Source of the DNA: Pseudomonas asiatica
GTDB taxonomy: Bacteria; Pseudomonadota; Gammaproteobacteria; Pseudomonadales; Pseudomonadaceae
Assembly (NCBI RefSeq): GCF_009932335.1
Contig: NZ_BLJF01000001.1
Location: 1,798,001 to 1,862,000, forward strand
Length of the DNA stretch: 64,000 nucleotides
Direction of reading: 5' to 3'
The notes beneath the pieces are model-generated. The model was not told the origin of the DNA, searched no databases, and saw only the letters and a list, made by a program, of their open reading frames with translations. The position numbers and the translations under genes are program-made. Of the stretch, positions 16,049 to 24,699 are shown piece after piece. Within the stretch, counting starts at the first letter, position 1. Every line of letters begins with the position of its first letter.

Positions 16049-17158
16049 TCACTCGCCCAACCGCTGCTCACGCGACGGCGGGTAGCCAAAGTAAGCCGCA
16101 TAGCATTTGCTGAAGTGCGACACCGAAACAAACCCGCAGGCCACTGCCACCTCCATCACCGACAGGTCGGAATACTGCAGTAGGCGGCGGCTTTTGGTGA
16201 CGCGCAACTCCATGTAGTAACGCCGCGGCGAAGTGCCCAACTGGGCCTGGAACAGGCGGTCGATCTGTCGGCGCGAGCGCCCGCTGTAGGCGGCCAACTG
16301 GTCGAGGCTGAGGGTTTCCTCGAGGTTGTTCTCCATCAGCTCGACGATGGTGCGCAGGTGCAAACTCATGGACTTCTTCGCGCCCGGGCCGACCTGACGA
16401 TAGCGGGCACCGGAGAACGACAGGATCTCCTCGACGCCTTCGGCCAGGCCGTCGCCATACAGCCGGCGCACCAGGCCGAGCATCAGCTCCATGGCACCAT
16501 TGGGGCTGGCAGCGCTGAGGCGGTCGCGGTCGAGAGTGAAGCTGGCCGGGGTGATCCGCGTCTGCGGGCTGCGCTCGGACAGGCTGGCGCGCTGCTCAGG
16601 GTGGATACTGCAGCCATAGTCGTCCAGCACCCCTGCGCGGCCGAGGAACCACGCGCCGTTCCACAACCCGCCCAGGGCCATGCCGTGGGCCGCGCAATCG
16701 CCCAGCAGGCGGTCAAGCTCGGGGTACTTCAATGGCGTGCGCAGGCCGCCACAGATCACCAGCAGGTCCAACTCCTTCAGGGCCTCGGCGGATAACTCGG
16801 TAGCCACCAACTCCAACCCCAGGTCGCTGAGCACGCGGTCGCCTGCAAGCGACAGTGGGGTGAATCGAAAGCTGTCGGCGCGCAGCAGGTTGGCCGTGAC
16901 CAGCACGTCCATGGCCACGGTGAAGCTGGCCATGGAGAAGTGTTCGAGCAATACGAAATCGACCCGATAGGGGGCTTGGGCATTGGCGCTGGTGGACTTC
17001 AGCCGCAGCATGTTGCTGGTACTGGTCTTCTTGCTGAACTGGCGTGGCGTGGGCACTCTGGACTCCGCTTCCTGGCTGGCCTTGAGAGTGTGGCGGGTGG
17101 CCGGGGGAAAGACAATCTCCCGGGTGGCCGTGTCGTATTCCAGGTCGTGTTCAGGCAA
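16049..17158 (-). CDS. GlxA-family AraC-type transcriptional regulator (GbdR/CdhR-like)
   Basis: 369 residues if the TTG at 17158 is used. An internal ATG at 17011 would give 320 residues and starts just before the conserved body, so the start is open. The middle part is a DJ-1/PfpI-type domain (LLVICGGLRTPLKYPELDRL, with GGLWNGAWFLGRAGVLDDY at the former catalytic site). The C-terminal ~100 residues are two AraC helix-turn-helices, including LDQLAAYSGRSRRQIDRLF and a GFVSVSHFSKCYAAYFG end. The class includes GbdR, CdhR and ArgR, which sense quaternary amines or amino acids. No target operon is adjacent. Confidence 0.88.
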   Translation of the reverse strand: MPEHDLEYDTATREIVFPPATRHTLKASQEAESRVPTPRQFSKKTSTSNMLRLKSTSANAQAPYRVDFVLLEHFSMASFTVAMDVLVTANLLRADSFRFTPLSLAGDRVLSDLGLELVATELSAEALKELDLLVICGGLRTPLKYPELDRLLGDCAAHGMALGGLWNGAWFLGRAGVLDDYGCSIHPEQRASLSERSPQTRITPASFTLDRDRLSAASPNGAMELMLGLVRRLYGDGLAEGVEEILSFSGARYRQVGPGAKKSMSLHLRTIVELMENNLEETLSLDQLAAYSGRSRRQIDRLFQAQLGTSPRRYYMELRVTKSRRLLQYSDLSVMEVAVACGFVSVSHFSKCYAAYFGYPPSREQRLGE

Positions 17159-17216
17159 CCTGTCTGGCTTGGCCCGTTGCCGCTATGCTGATGCTCCAGT
17201 CACTGAGGATACCTTG

Positions 17217-17687
17217 ATGAAGTACGCCGCTGCCCTGTTGCTTTGCCTGATGCCATTGCTGGCCAATGCCCTGGAGCAGGGCGACAAGCTCGCCCCGTGG
17301 ACGCTGCTCGACCAGTACGACCAGGCCTATAGCCTCGCCGCCGGCACGCACATCCTGCTGGTGGCACGCGACATGGACGGTGCCAAGCTGGTGAAGGCGG
17401 CGTTGGCCGAACAGCCCAAGGGTTACCTGGAGGCGCGCGATGCGGTGTTCGTTGCCGACATCCAGCGCATGCCGGCGCTGATCAGCAAGCTGTTCGCCAT
17501 CCCCGCCATGCGCGATTACAACTACCGCGTGCTGCTCGACCGCGACGGGCGCGTGGCCAGCCGTTATCCAGGGCAGGATGGCCAGGTGCAGTGGTTGCAA
17601 CTGGAACAGGGCAAGCTGGTGAGCCTGCGGGCATTTGCCGATGCGCCGGCGTTGAAGGCGGCGTTGGAGACTGCACCACGGCATTGA
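17217..17687 (+). CDS. Exported protein with thioredoxin-like features, unknown function
   Basis: 156 residues from ATG 17217 with GAGGAT upstream. A signal peptide (MKYAAALLLCLMPLLANA) precedes a mature start EQGDKLAPWTLLDQYDQAYS that resembles the opening of TlpA/YtfJ-like thioredoxin-fold proteins, but no CxxC active site is present. It ends in a short alpha/beta tail. Probably periplasmic; the role is unknown. It is divergent from the GlxA-type regulator and may be controlled by it, although the gap is small. Confidence 0.75.
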   Translation: MKYAAALLLCLMPLLANALEQGDKLAPWTLLDQYDQAYSLAAGTHILLVARDMDGAKLVKAALAEQPKGYLEARDAVFVADIQRMPALISKLFAIPAMRDYNYRVLLDRDGRVASRYPGQDGQVQWLQLEQGKLVSLRAFADAPALKAALETAPRH

Positions 17688-17704
17688 GGGCCGTCACTAC
17701 TCCC

Positions 17705-17818
17705 TGTAGGAGCGGCCTTGTGTCGCGATGGGCTGCGCAGCAGCCCCAGGATTTTTGCCCTACGAAAGACCGCAGGGGGCTGCTTTGCAGCCCATCGCGA
17801 CACAAGGCCGCTCCTACA
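17705..17818. repeat. Paired REP inverted repeat
   Basis: TGTAGGAGCGGCCTTGTGTC at 17705, continuing as GCGATGGGCTGC, is mirrored to 17818, with a ~45-bp centre. It is the same subtype as the pair at 7994-8129. Confidence 0.85.
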
Positions 17819-17911
17819 AAGGGCCGTGGTGCCATGCCGCCAGCCAAATCAATCTGAACCCTCGGCAGCCTCTGCAACCCAACCCATTACATGCCAAATG
17901 GGAGAGCGCTC

Positions 17912-18124
17912 ATGGAAATCGGAACGATCTGGATAATCGTCGCGGCCTTTGTGATCCTGCTGGAAATCTGGGCCATCTGGCACATCATCGGCAGTGACCG
18001 GCGCGCCGAGCGCAAGATGCTGTGGATCGTCTTCGTGGTCTACGCACCTTTCCCCGGTTTGCTGTTCTGGGCCTGGCGCGGGCCTCGGGCAGTGAAGGGC
18101 AGGGCGGTACTGCAGGAAAAATGA
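17912..18124 (+). CDS. PLDc N-terminal-like small membrane protein
   Basis: 70 residues from ATG 17912, preceded by GGGAGAG. Two membrane helices (IWIIVAAFVILLEIWAIWHI and MLWIVFVVYAPFPGLLFWAW) are joined by a basic SDRRAERK loop, and the protein ends soon after. This is the PLDc_N two-helix hairpin found alone or at the start of cardiolipin synthases. Here it stands alone. Function as a single domain is unknown. Confidence 0.8.
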   Translation: MEIGTIWIIVAAFVILLEIWAIWHIIGSDRRAERKMLWIVFVVYAPFPGLLFWAWRGPRAVKGRAVLQEK

Positions 18125-18130
18125 TGGCGA

Positions 18131-18162
18131 ACGGCCTCAGGCGCGGGGACGCCTGAGGCCGT
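18131..18162. terminator. Hairpin between convergent genes
   Basis: ACGGCCTCAGGCG-CGGGGA-CGCCTGAGGCCGT, a 13-bp perfect stem between the stops of two convergent genes. There is no clear U-run, so it is a hairpin-type transcript end rather than a textbook terminator. Confidence 0.55.
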
Positions 18163-18168
18163 CGATGT

Positions 18169-18492
18169 TCACTTGGGCAGGATATCGAAGCGAATGGCTG
18201 ACCCCAGCCCGTCCACCATCAGGCAACCATAGAACTTCACGGTCGACAGCACACACAGATGCTTGAGCGCTTCATGGATGTAATCGTGAAGCAGCTTTTC
18301 GGCATCGCGCCTGCGGTCTGCGAGCGTGGTGCTGCTGAGAGTGATCACCCCGAGCAAGGTGGTTTCAATGTGTTCGACGGTGTCCAGGCCAATTTTTTCG
18401 CGCAGGTGCAGGCGCGCCTTTGCCGCATCGTCTTCATCTCGTGCGGTTTTGGGCTTGATGGTATAAGCCAGCTGAAAATCATATTTGCTCAT
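18169..18492 (-). CDS. Hypothetical protein, 107 residues
   Basis: Starts at ATG 18492 with AAGGATAAAGCG upstream. It is soluble, with a mixed alpha/beta pattern: MSKYDFQLAYTIKPKTARD first, a charged helix (DAAKARLHLREKI), then EKLLHDYIHEALKHLCVLS, and a strand STVKFYGCLMVDGLGSAIRF. No family is recognised. It is a single-gene unit flanked by a hairpin downstream; expression signals look normal. Confidence 0.7.
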   Translation of the reverse strand: MSKYDFQLAYTIKPKTARDEDDAAKARLHLREKIGLDTVEHIETTLLGVITLSSTTLADRRRDAEKLLHDYIHEALKHLCVLSTVKFYGCLMVDGLGSAIRFDILPK

Positions 18493-18702
18493 CGCTTTAT
18501 CCTTGGTACGTGCAGGCCTCCATGCCGGGCCTCGCAATCTAGCGCCTGGCAGCCACCGCGCATACAAACGCGTGGTTCACGCAAGCCAGTGCGCTGTGCG
18601 AAACGTCCTACGCAGACAAGCCCGTTTTACGATGCATGCTTGACCTCGAGTTAACTCAAGGTTCGATACTCCGTCCCTCTTCCAACTGATCGAGGGTTTA
18701 CC

Positions 18703-19113
18703 GTGAGCCATTCAACCGCGTTCCAGCTGAGCAACCCCGAAGGCCTGTACGACCCCAGCGGCAATGCCTACTCTCATGTCGCCGAGGTTCATGCCGACAG
18801 CCGCCTGTTGTTCATCGCCGGCCAGGGCGGGGAGGACCGCAACGGGCAGCTGTCGCCGCTGTTCGCCGGGCAGGCGCGCCAGGCACTGGCCAACCTTGAG
18901 ATTGCCCTGGCGTCGAAAGGCGCCAGCCTGGCCCAGGTGTTCAAGCTGACCCTGCTGATCGTCGAGCATTCCGAAACGCGACTGCATGAATGGGTAGCCG
19001 AGGCTGACAGGGCCTGGGGCCGTAGCATGAAACCGACCTGCACGCTGATACCGGTACCCCGGTTGGCGCTGGACGGCATGTTGGTGGAGATCGAGGCAGT
19101 GGCGGCTGTATAG
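18703..19113 (+). CDS. RidA-family protein
   Basis: 136 residues with a GTG start at 18703, preceded by GAGGG. The RidA/YjgF pattern is visible: GLYDPSGNAYSHVAEVH, then LLFIAGQGGEDRNGQ, the central QARQALANLEIALASKGAS helix, and a final PVPRLALDGMLVEIEAVAAV strand. RidA proteins hydrolyse enamine/imine intermediates from PLP enzymes. The arginine normally in the C-terminal PxRxxV position appears as PRLAL, so the assignment to active RidA is not certain. It is a single gene upstream of an EamA transporter. Confidence 0.88.
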   Translation: MSHSTAFQLSNPEGLYDPSGNAYSHVAEVHADSRLLFIAGQGGEDRNGQLSPLFAGQARQALANLEIALASKGASLAQVFKLTLLIVEHSETRLHEWVAEADRAWGRSMKPTCTLIPVPRLALDGMLVEIEAVAAV

Positions 19114-19221
19114 GCCCGGGCGATTCGGTGGTGGCGGCAGATAAACACTATGTTGTATATCGGTGCTGGCCCAACAAGCATGGCCGCTATAACAACAATT
19201 GACCTCAAAGGTGACCACACC

Positions 19222-20094
19222 ATGAGCACCGGCACCACCACGCTTACCGACCCCAAGGCCCGGGCCTGGGTCTGGCCGGCACTTTTCAGCCTGGTGGCCT
19301 TCGCTGCCAACTCGGTGTTCTGCCGGCTCGCGCTGAAGGATGGGGCCATCGACCCGGCATCCTTCACCGTGGTGCGCCTGGCCAGTGGTGCACTGTTCCT
19401 GCTGCTGTTGATCCGCCTGCGCAAACCCGCGCTTGCCATGGGGGGGAGCTGGCGCGGCGGCTTGGCCCTGTTCCTCTACGCATTCCTGTTTTCTGCGGCA
19501 TATCTGCAACTGGGCGCAGGCGCGGGTGCGTTGCTGCTGTTTGGCGCGGTGCAGATCACCATGTTCGGCTTCGCCTGGTACAAAGGCGAACAAATCACCG
19601 CGCGGATGCTGCTGGGCATGCTGATCGCCTTCGTCGGCCTGCTGGTGCTGCTGTTGCCCGGTACTGCGGCGCCACCTTTTGCCAGTGCCTTGCTGATGAC
19701 CCTGTCTGGCGTGGCCTGGGGCGTTTACACGCTGCTGGGCAAAGGTTCACCCAGGCCGCTGGCCGACACTGCCGGCAATTTCACCAGGAGCCTGCCGTGC
19801 CTGGTGCTGCTGGCGCCGATGCTGTTGCTGGGCGCCGGCTTGCACCTGAGCCCGCTCGGCGTGCTGTATGCGCTGGGTTCTGGTGTGCTGGCGTCCGGTG
19901 CTGGCTATGCCGTGTGGTACGGCGTGGTCAGGCAAGTCAGCGCGCAGCAGGCGGCGACCATGCAGCTCAGCGTCCCGGTGATCGCGGCGTTGGGCGGGGT
20001 TGGCCTGATTGGCGAGCCATTGTCGTTGCGCTTGCTGGTGGCCTGCGTGGTGGTGCTGGGCGGTATCGCCCTGGCGCTGGCGCCGCGCCGTTAA
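19222..20094 (+). CDS. EamA-family transporter
   Basis: 290 residues from ATG 19222 (AAAGGTG upstream). Ten predicted membrane helices in two EamA halves. The start PALFSLVAFAANSVFCRLAL and the loop TVVRLASGALFLLLL are typical of the drug/metabolite transporter superfamily. It is an inner-membrane exporter of unknown substrate. Its stop overlaps the stop of the convergent porin-like gene by four bases. Confidence 0.9.
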   Translation: MSTGTTTLTDPKARAWVWPALFSLVAFAANSVFCRLALKDGAIDPASFTVVRLASGALFLLLLIRLRKPALAMGGSWRGGLALFLYAFLFSAAYLQLGAGAGALLLFGAVQITMFGFAWYKGEQITARMLLGMLIAFVGLLVLLLPGTAAPPFASALLMTLSGVAWGVYTLLGKGSPRPLADTAGNFTRSLPCLVLLAPMLLLGAGLHLSPLGVLYALGSGVLASGAGYAVWYGVVRQVSAQQAATMQLSVPVIAALGGVGLIGEPLSLRLLVACVVVLGGIALALAPRR

Positions 20095-20810
20095 AAGAAA
20101 CGGCGTTGCGCCTTGAGCGTGACCATGCTGTCGCAATAAGTGTTGATGCCCGAATACGCATCACACCCGCCACCATTGAGGTTTGAGTTGCTGTAGACCA
20201 GGTTCAGGTCGATGCCGAGCCAAGGCCGGGATAGTTCCAGCGACCAATCGGAAAAGGCATTCACCTCGCTGCCATCACGAATGGTGAATGGCGTACCCAG
20301 GCGGTGATGGGCGAGCTTGACGCTCAGGTCGACATCAAACAGCGGCAGTTGGCCGAAGTCGGCGAACAGCGTGGCGGTGCGGTTGTCGGGATTGTCGCGC
20401 AGCGCTCCACCGAAACGGCTGCCCAGCACCGAAACACCGCCGTACAGGGCATAGCTGTCGGGGCCCGCAATGTTTGGCTGACTATAATGGATCAACCCCA
20501 CCTCGTAGCCCAGGCTAGTGTCGAACCGGTGCTTGTAGCCCAGGTAACTGTCCAGCCGCAGGGTGGAGTCGGGCGTCACGCCCATGCTCGGGGCGTACTG
20601 GCCAAGGTACCAGCCGCTGGGGTGGCTGAAGTCGAGGCCACCGTGGAACGCGCCGATGGCGCTGGGCGATATCAGCCCCTGGGCCATACTGCGTGAGGGG
20701 GTGGTGCCGAGTGTAAAGTCGAAGTCGCCCAGTTCGCGTTTGATCTGTTGGGCCAGCAGCATGGGGCTGAACAGCAGTGCAGCACTCAGCAACAGAAGGG
20801 GCCTGGTCAT
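20091..20810 (-). CDS. TorF-family putative porin
   Basis: 239 residues from ATG 20810, with signal peptide MTRPLLLLSAALLFSPMLLA. The mature protein is made of repeated short beta strands ending in phenylalanine (KAQRRFF), as expected for an outer-membrane beta barrel. Segments GAFHGGLDFSHPSGWYLGQY and YEVGLIHYSQPN match the TorF/Gcw_chp family of putative porins. Substrate and role are unknown. Confidence 0.85.
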   Translation of the reverse strand: MTRPLLLLSAALLFSPMLLAQQIKRELGDFDFTLGTTPSRSMAQGLISPSAIGAFHGGLDFSHPSGWYLGQYAPSMGVTPDSTLRLDSYLGYKHRFDTSLGYEVGLIHYSQPNIAGPDSYALYGGVSVLGSRFGGALRDNPDNRTATLFADFGQLPLFDVDLSVKLAHHRLGTPFTIRDGSEVNAFSDWSLELSRPWLGIDLNLVYSNSNLNGGGCDAYSGINTYCDSMVTLKAQRRFF

Positions 20811-20891
20811 GGTCTCCGTCCTGGAAGGCTTGCGGTTGAGCGGTAAAGCATACCTGTGCAGGTAACGTGAGGGAACCGCCGGCTAGCCCAT

Positions 20892-21143
20892 TCAGCCTTT
20901 GGTCGAACGGTCGGCGTCTGCAGCTTCGGTCACTACGGGCAGGTTGCCGGCACGCTGGATTACCCGCCGTTGCTGCTCGTAGTCGTCCAGCGACAGGCCA
21001 CGGCGTTGCAAGGCTTCCAATTGCAGTTGACGGGTTTCTTCGGCGGTGTAGGGACGCAGTTCGGGGTGGCTGGCACAGCCGCTGGTGATGGCGATGGCAA
21101 TGACGGCAAGGGTGGCGGACAGCAGGCGGGCCAAGGTGTTCAT
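20892..21143 (-). CDS. Small lipoprotein, 83 residues
   Basis: ATG 21143. The signal sequence ends in the lipobox ITSGC (Cys near residue 23), so the protein is lipid-anchored. The rest is a short, charged, probably helical stretch (ELRPYTAEETRQLQLEALQR). No family recognised. It lies just upstream of the TorF-like gene on the same strand and may be cotranscribed. Confidence 0.78.
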   Translation of the reverse strand: MNTLARLLSATLAVIAIAITSGCASHPELRPYTAEETRQLQLEALQRRGLSLDDYEQQRRVIQRAGNLPVVTEAADADRSTKG

Positions 21144-21265
21144 CAGGTAGCTCCAGGGGCCGGGGTGGTGGGCGGCGAGTCGATGGAGCTAGGTTATTCG
21201 GCCATGTCGTTCGGCAGAAATTGCCATTCTCGATAGTGACTATCGATGGTTCCTGGGAGGGTGCG

Positions 21266-21925
21266 ATGGGGCAAGACGAGCAACCGCGAAAATGGGGCGT
21301 GCTGGAACCGATCGACCGGATCACCGAAGTCATCTTCGGCCTGTTGATGGCGATGACCTTCATCGGCTCGCTGAGCGTGGCCACGGCAGGGCGCGAAGAC
21401 GCGCGGCTGATGCTGATTGCCGCGCTCGGCTGCAACCTGGCCTGGGGCCTGGCCGATGCCGTCATCTACCTGCTGCGTACCTGGACCGAACGCACCCGCA
21501 GCCGGACCTTGCTGGCCCGCCTGCAAGCAGGTGATATCAACCAGGGGCGCAGGCTGATTGCCGATACGTTGCCAGAGCGCATCGGCCTGGCACTGGATGA
21601 AGACGGGCTGGAGATGTTGCGCGGGCGCATGCTGCGTGATGCTGGCCGCCCGCTGCCGGCACGCCTGGGGCTGGATGATTTCAAGGCTGCCCTGGCCACT
21701 TTCCTGCTGGTGGTACTGGCAACTTTCCCGATGGTCATTCCGTTCCTGCTGATCGAGACCACCGGTACGGCCATCCGTGTATCGAACCTGGTCGCCCTGG
21801 CCATGCTCTTCCTTGCGGGCTGGCTGCTGGCACGCTATTCCGGTGGCCGCACCCTGTTGACCGGCGTGGTTCTGGCAGTAGTTGGAGCGTCGCTGATCGT
21901 GGCGATCATCGCCCTGGGCGGTTGA
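21266..21925 (+). CDS. VIT1/CCC1-type membrane protein
   Basis: 219 residues from ATG 21266, with GGGAGGGTG upstream. The first helix region (RITEVIFGLLMAMTFIGSLS) and the following GLADAVIYLLRTWTERTRSR fit the CCC1/VIT1 vacuolar iron transporter superfamily as found in bacteria, with three further helices at the C-terminus. The iron-binding Glu/Met residues of eukaryotic VIT1 are not obvious, so iron or manganese transport is only a guess. Confidence 0.78.
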   Translation: MGQDEQPRKWGVLEPIDRITEVIFGLLMAMTFIGSLSVATAGREDARLMLIAALGCNLAWGLADAVIYLLRTWTERTRSRTLLARLQAGDINQGRRLIADTLPERIGLALDEDGLEMLRGRMLRDAGRPLPARLGLDDFKAALATFLLVVLATFPMVIPFLLIETTGTAIRVSNLVALAMLFLAGWLLARYSGGRTLLTGVVLAVVGASLIVAIIALGG

Positions 21926-21932
21926 ACACCGC

Positions 21933-21948
21933 CGCGGGCGTGCCCGCG
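21933..21948. repeat. Short palindrome CGCGGGC-GTGCCCGCG
   Basis: A 16-bp palindrome just after the CCC1-like stop codon, the bare core of a Pseudomonas REP hairpin. The same core is seen at 41699. Confidence 0.5.
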
Positions 21949-22114
21949 AAAGGGCCGGTACAGCAATTACAGTTCTCAGCCCAACCCTGATATAGATTCA
22001 AAAGCAGCAACCACCGCACCCTTAGAGCGCGAAAAGTTCGCGCCCCCGTATCTGGCCAAAAGCAGCGCCATTGCTACCCTTAACCCACGCGGCCTGATCT
22101 CACGGAGAGATGCG

Positions 22115-23572
22115 ATGCGCATGCCATTGTCAGCGGTCCTGTCGGTGATCCTGTATCTGAGTGCCACGCCCGGCCTGGTGCTGGCAGAGGATGTACCGGC
22201 CCCCGACCCGGCACCACAAACCGACACGGTCGCGGCCAAGGACCCGGTGTTCACCCAGGAGCAACTGGACCAGATGCTCGCGCCCATCGCGTTGTACCCC
22301 GATGCGCTGCTGGCCCAGGTATTGATGGCCTCCACTTATCCGGGGCAGGTGAGCGAAGCGGTGACCTGGTCCAAGGCCAACCCCAAGGCCACCGGCGACG
22401 ATGCCGTCAAGAAGGTGGCGAACCAGCCCTGGGACCCGAGTGTACAGGCGCTGGTGGCCTTCCCGCAGGTACTGGCGACCCTGGGGCAAGACCCGGTCTG
22501 GGTACAGCGCCTGGGTGACGCCTTCCTTGCGCAGCCCGACGATGTCATGGGCGGCGTGCAGCGCCTGCGCCACCAGGCCCAGGCCGCCGGCAACCTGCAG
22601 AGCAACCAGTACCAGAACGTGACCGTGCAGACCGCCCCGGCACCGGCCTCCAGTGGTAGCAGTACTCAGGTGGTTACGGCCAGTAGCCCGCCCACCACCA
22701 TCATCATCGAGCCAGCCGACCCGCAAGTGGTGTACGTGCCCAGCTACAACCCGACCACCAGCTACGGCACCTGGGCCTACCCGGCCTCGCCGCCGGTGTA
22801 TTACCCGCCACCGCCCATGTATTACCCTGGTTCTGCACTGGTGGCGGGCCTGGCCTTCGGGACCGGCGTGGCGATCGTAGCCTCGCTGTGGGGCGACTGT
22901 GACTGGGGCAACAACGACATCGACATCGACGTCAACCGCTACAACAACATCAACGCCAACAACCGCATCACCAACAACCAGAACAAATGGCAGCACAACG
23001 CCGCCAACCGCGACGGCGTGCCATACCGCGACTCTCGCAGCCGCCAGCAGTACGGTCGCCAGCTGGACGGTGCCACCCAGCGTACTGCCTTCCGCGGTGA
23101 CGACGCCCAACGCGCCCAGGCGCGGGACAAGGCCCGGGCGTCGATGGACCGGGCCGGCATCGAACGTCCAGCCACCAGCAACCGCCAGGCACGCCAGCAG
23201 ATGCGCGAGGCGCAGGCAGGCAATTCGGTCGGCAACCGCATGCAGCCTCGTAGCGACAACCCCAGGGCAACCGACCGTCGACAGGAAACCCGCAACACCC
23301 AGGCTCGCCAGCAGAACAGCCAGGTGAACCAGCGCAGGCAGGGCGAAGGCCAGGGGCGGCAGCTGGCACAAAATCGGCCTTCCAATACCGCTGGCCGCGC
23401 GCGTAACAATGCCTTCGACGGCGTGCGTTCACCCTCGCGCACCAGCGCGCAGGCCAGCCGTGGCCGCACCAGCCAGTCGTTCGCCCAGCGCCCGAACGCA
23501 TCGCGTGCCGCCGGGCACCAGATTTCCCGGCCCAGTGCGCCCGCACGCCGCGGGGGAGGTGGCCGTCGATGA
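22115..23572 (+). CDS. DUF3300 domain-containing exported protein
   Basis: 485 residues from ATG 22115 (GGAGAG upstream). A signal peptide ends near LVLA. The DUF3300 part covers about residues 45-260: FTQEQLDQMLAPIALYPDAL, then the AQVLMASTYPGQVSEAV stretch, and a tyrosine/proline-rich VVYVPSYNPTTSYGTWAYP region. A hydrophobic stretch (residues ~245-258) follows. The last ~200 residues are low-complexity Arg/Gln/Asn-rich. It overlaps the next gene by ATGA. The family is conserved but without assigned function. Confidence 0.88.
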   Translation: MRMPLSAVLSVILYLSATPGLVLAEDVPAPDPAPQTDTVAAKDPVFTQEQLDQMLAPIALYPDALLAQVLMASTYPGQVSEAVTWSKANPKATGDDAVKKVANQPWDPSVQALVAFPQVLATLGQDPVWVQRLGDAFLAQPDDVMGGVQRLRHQAQAAGNLQSNQYQNVTVQTAPAPASSGSSTQVVTASSPPTTIIIEPADPQVVYVPSYNPTTSYGTWAYPASPPVYYPPPPMYYPGSALVAGLAFGTGVAIVASLWGDCDWGNNDIDIDVNRYNNINANNRITNNQNKWQHNAANRDGVPYRDSRSRQQYGRQLDGATQRTAFRGDDAQRAQARDKARASMDRAGIERPATSNRQARQQMREAQAGNSVGNRMQPRSDNPRATDRRQETRNTQARQQNSQVNQRRQGEGQGRQLAQNRPSNTAGRARNNAFDGVRSPSRTSAQASRGRTSQSFAQRPNASRAAGHQISRPSAPARRGGGGRR

Positions 23573-24462
23573 AACGTCAAACGATAGCGGCACTGGTAAT
23601 CGCAGCCGATATGACATGGTCATCCCTGGCCGCTGCGCAGGAAGCCTTCCCGACACCGGAGAAGGCCGTGGAATCCTTTGTTGCGGCGCTGGGCGAGGAG
23701 AAACCTGATGAAGCCCGCCTGGCCCGGTTGCTGGGTGATGACTGGCGTACCTACATACCTCGCGGCGGTGTGCAACGCAGTGATGTGGACACGTTCCTTG
23801 CGCAATATCGCGCGCAGCACAGCATCAACCTGTCGGGTACAAACAAGGCCATCCTCGCGGTGGGCAGTGATCACTGGACGTTGCCTATTCCGTTGACCAA
23901 AGGCGACCAGGGTTGGCGCTTCGACCTCAAGGCCGGCAGCGCCGAAATCCGCGCCCGGCGCATTGGCCGCAACGAGCTGGGTGCCATGCAGTCGATGCTG
24001 GCCTATCACGATGCGCAAATGGAGTACGCCACCCAGGACCACAACGGCAACGGTGCGCTGGAATACGCGCAGAAGATATTCAGCGAGCCCGGCAAGCATG
24101 ACGGGCTGTACTGGGACGACGATGGCGATGGCCAGGTCAGCCCGCTGGGCCCGCTGTTCGGCCAGGACCGGGTTGGCGACGACTGGTATGGCTACCACTT
24201 TCGTATCCTCGATGCTCAGGGCCCATCCGCCCCTGGTGGTGCCTACAGTTACCTGATCGGCAACCAGATGAGCCGTGGCTTCGCCATGGTCGCCTGGCCG
24301 GCCAGGTACGATGACACCGGGGTGATGAGCTTCATGATCAGCCATGACGGCGAGGTGTTCGAGAAAGACCTCGGGCCGCACGGCGACAAGCTGGCCAAGG
24401 AGATGAAACGCTTCGATCCGGATGACAGTTGGAAGGTGGTGGATGTGCCGGTGGATGACTGA
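23569..24462 (+). CDS. DUF2950 family exported protein
   Basis: 297 residues from ATG 23569, overlapping the DUF3300 gene by four bases, so translation is coupled. The N-terminus is a signal peptide ending near SLAAA. Family marks are AFPTPEKAVESFVAALG at the mature start, EYAQKIFSEPGKHDGLYW in the middle and a GAYSYLIGNQMSRGFAMVAWP strand later. DUF2950 and DUF3300 genes commonly stand together, so they probably form a periplasmic pair, role unknown. Confidence 0.88.
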   Translation: MKRQTIAALVIAADMTWSSLAAAQEAFPTPEKAVESFVAALGEEKPDEARLARLLGDDWRTYIPRGGVQRSDVDTFLAQYRAQHSINLSGTNKAILAVGSDHWTLPIPLTKGDQGWRFDLKAGSAEIRARRIGRNELGAMQSMLAYHDAQMEYATQDHNGNGALEYAQKIFSEPGKHDGLYWDDDGDGQVSPLGPLFGQDRVGDDWYGYHFRILDAQGPSAPGGAYSYLIGNQMSRGFAMVAWPARYDDTGVMSFMISHDGEVFEKDLGPHGDKLAKEMKRFDPDDSWKVVDVPVDD

Positions 24463-24699
24463 CTCTGCAGGGCCTTTGAGCCGCATCGTTTCGTTTGCGG
24501 GTATGGAAGCCGACGACTGAAACTGCGCTACGCAGAAGGTGGCGCAATTCTCACGGCGCTTCGTCCCTATGAACTGCAAGGTAGCCCTGGCTTTCATACC
24601 GCCAGTGGGCGTTCCACGAAAGCCGTACCTGTCATTTCTGACAGTTGTTTGATGGGGTTCGACGCGAAAATATGGCTACCTCATCCACGGGAGCCAGAT

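Noticed and set aside
16983..17216. A longer N-terminus for the exported protein at 17217
   Set aside because: The extra part lies opposite the GlxA-type coding sequence and would hide the signal peptide; ATG 17217 has the ribosome site.
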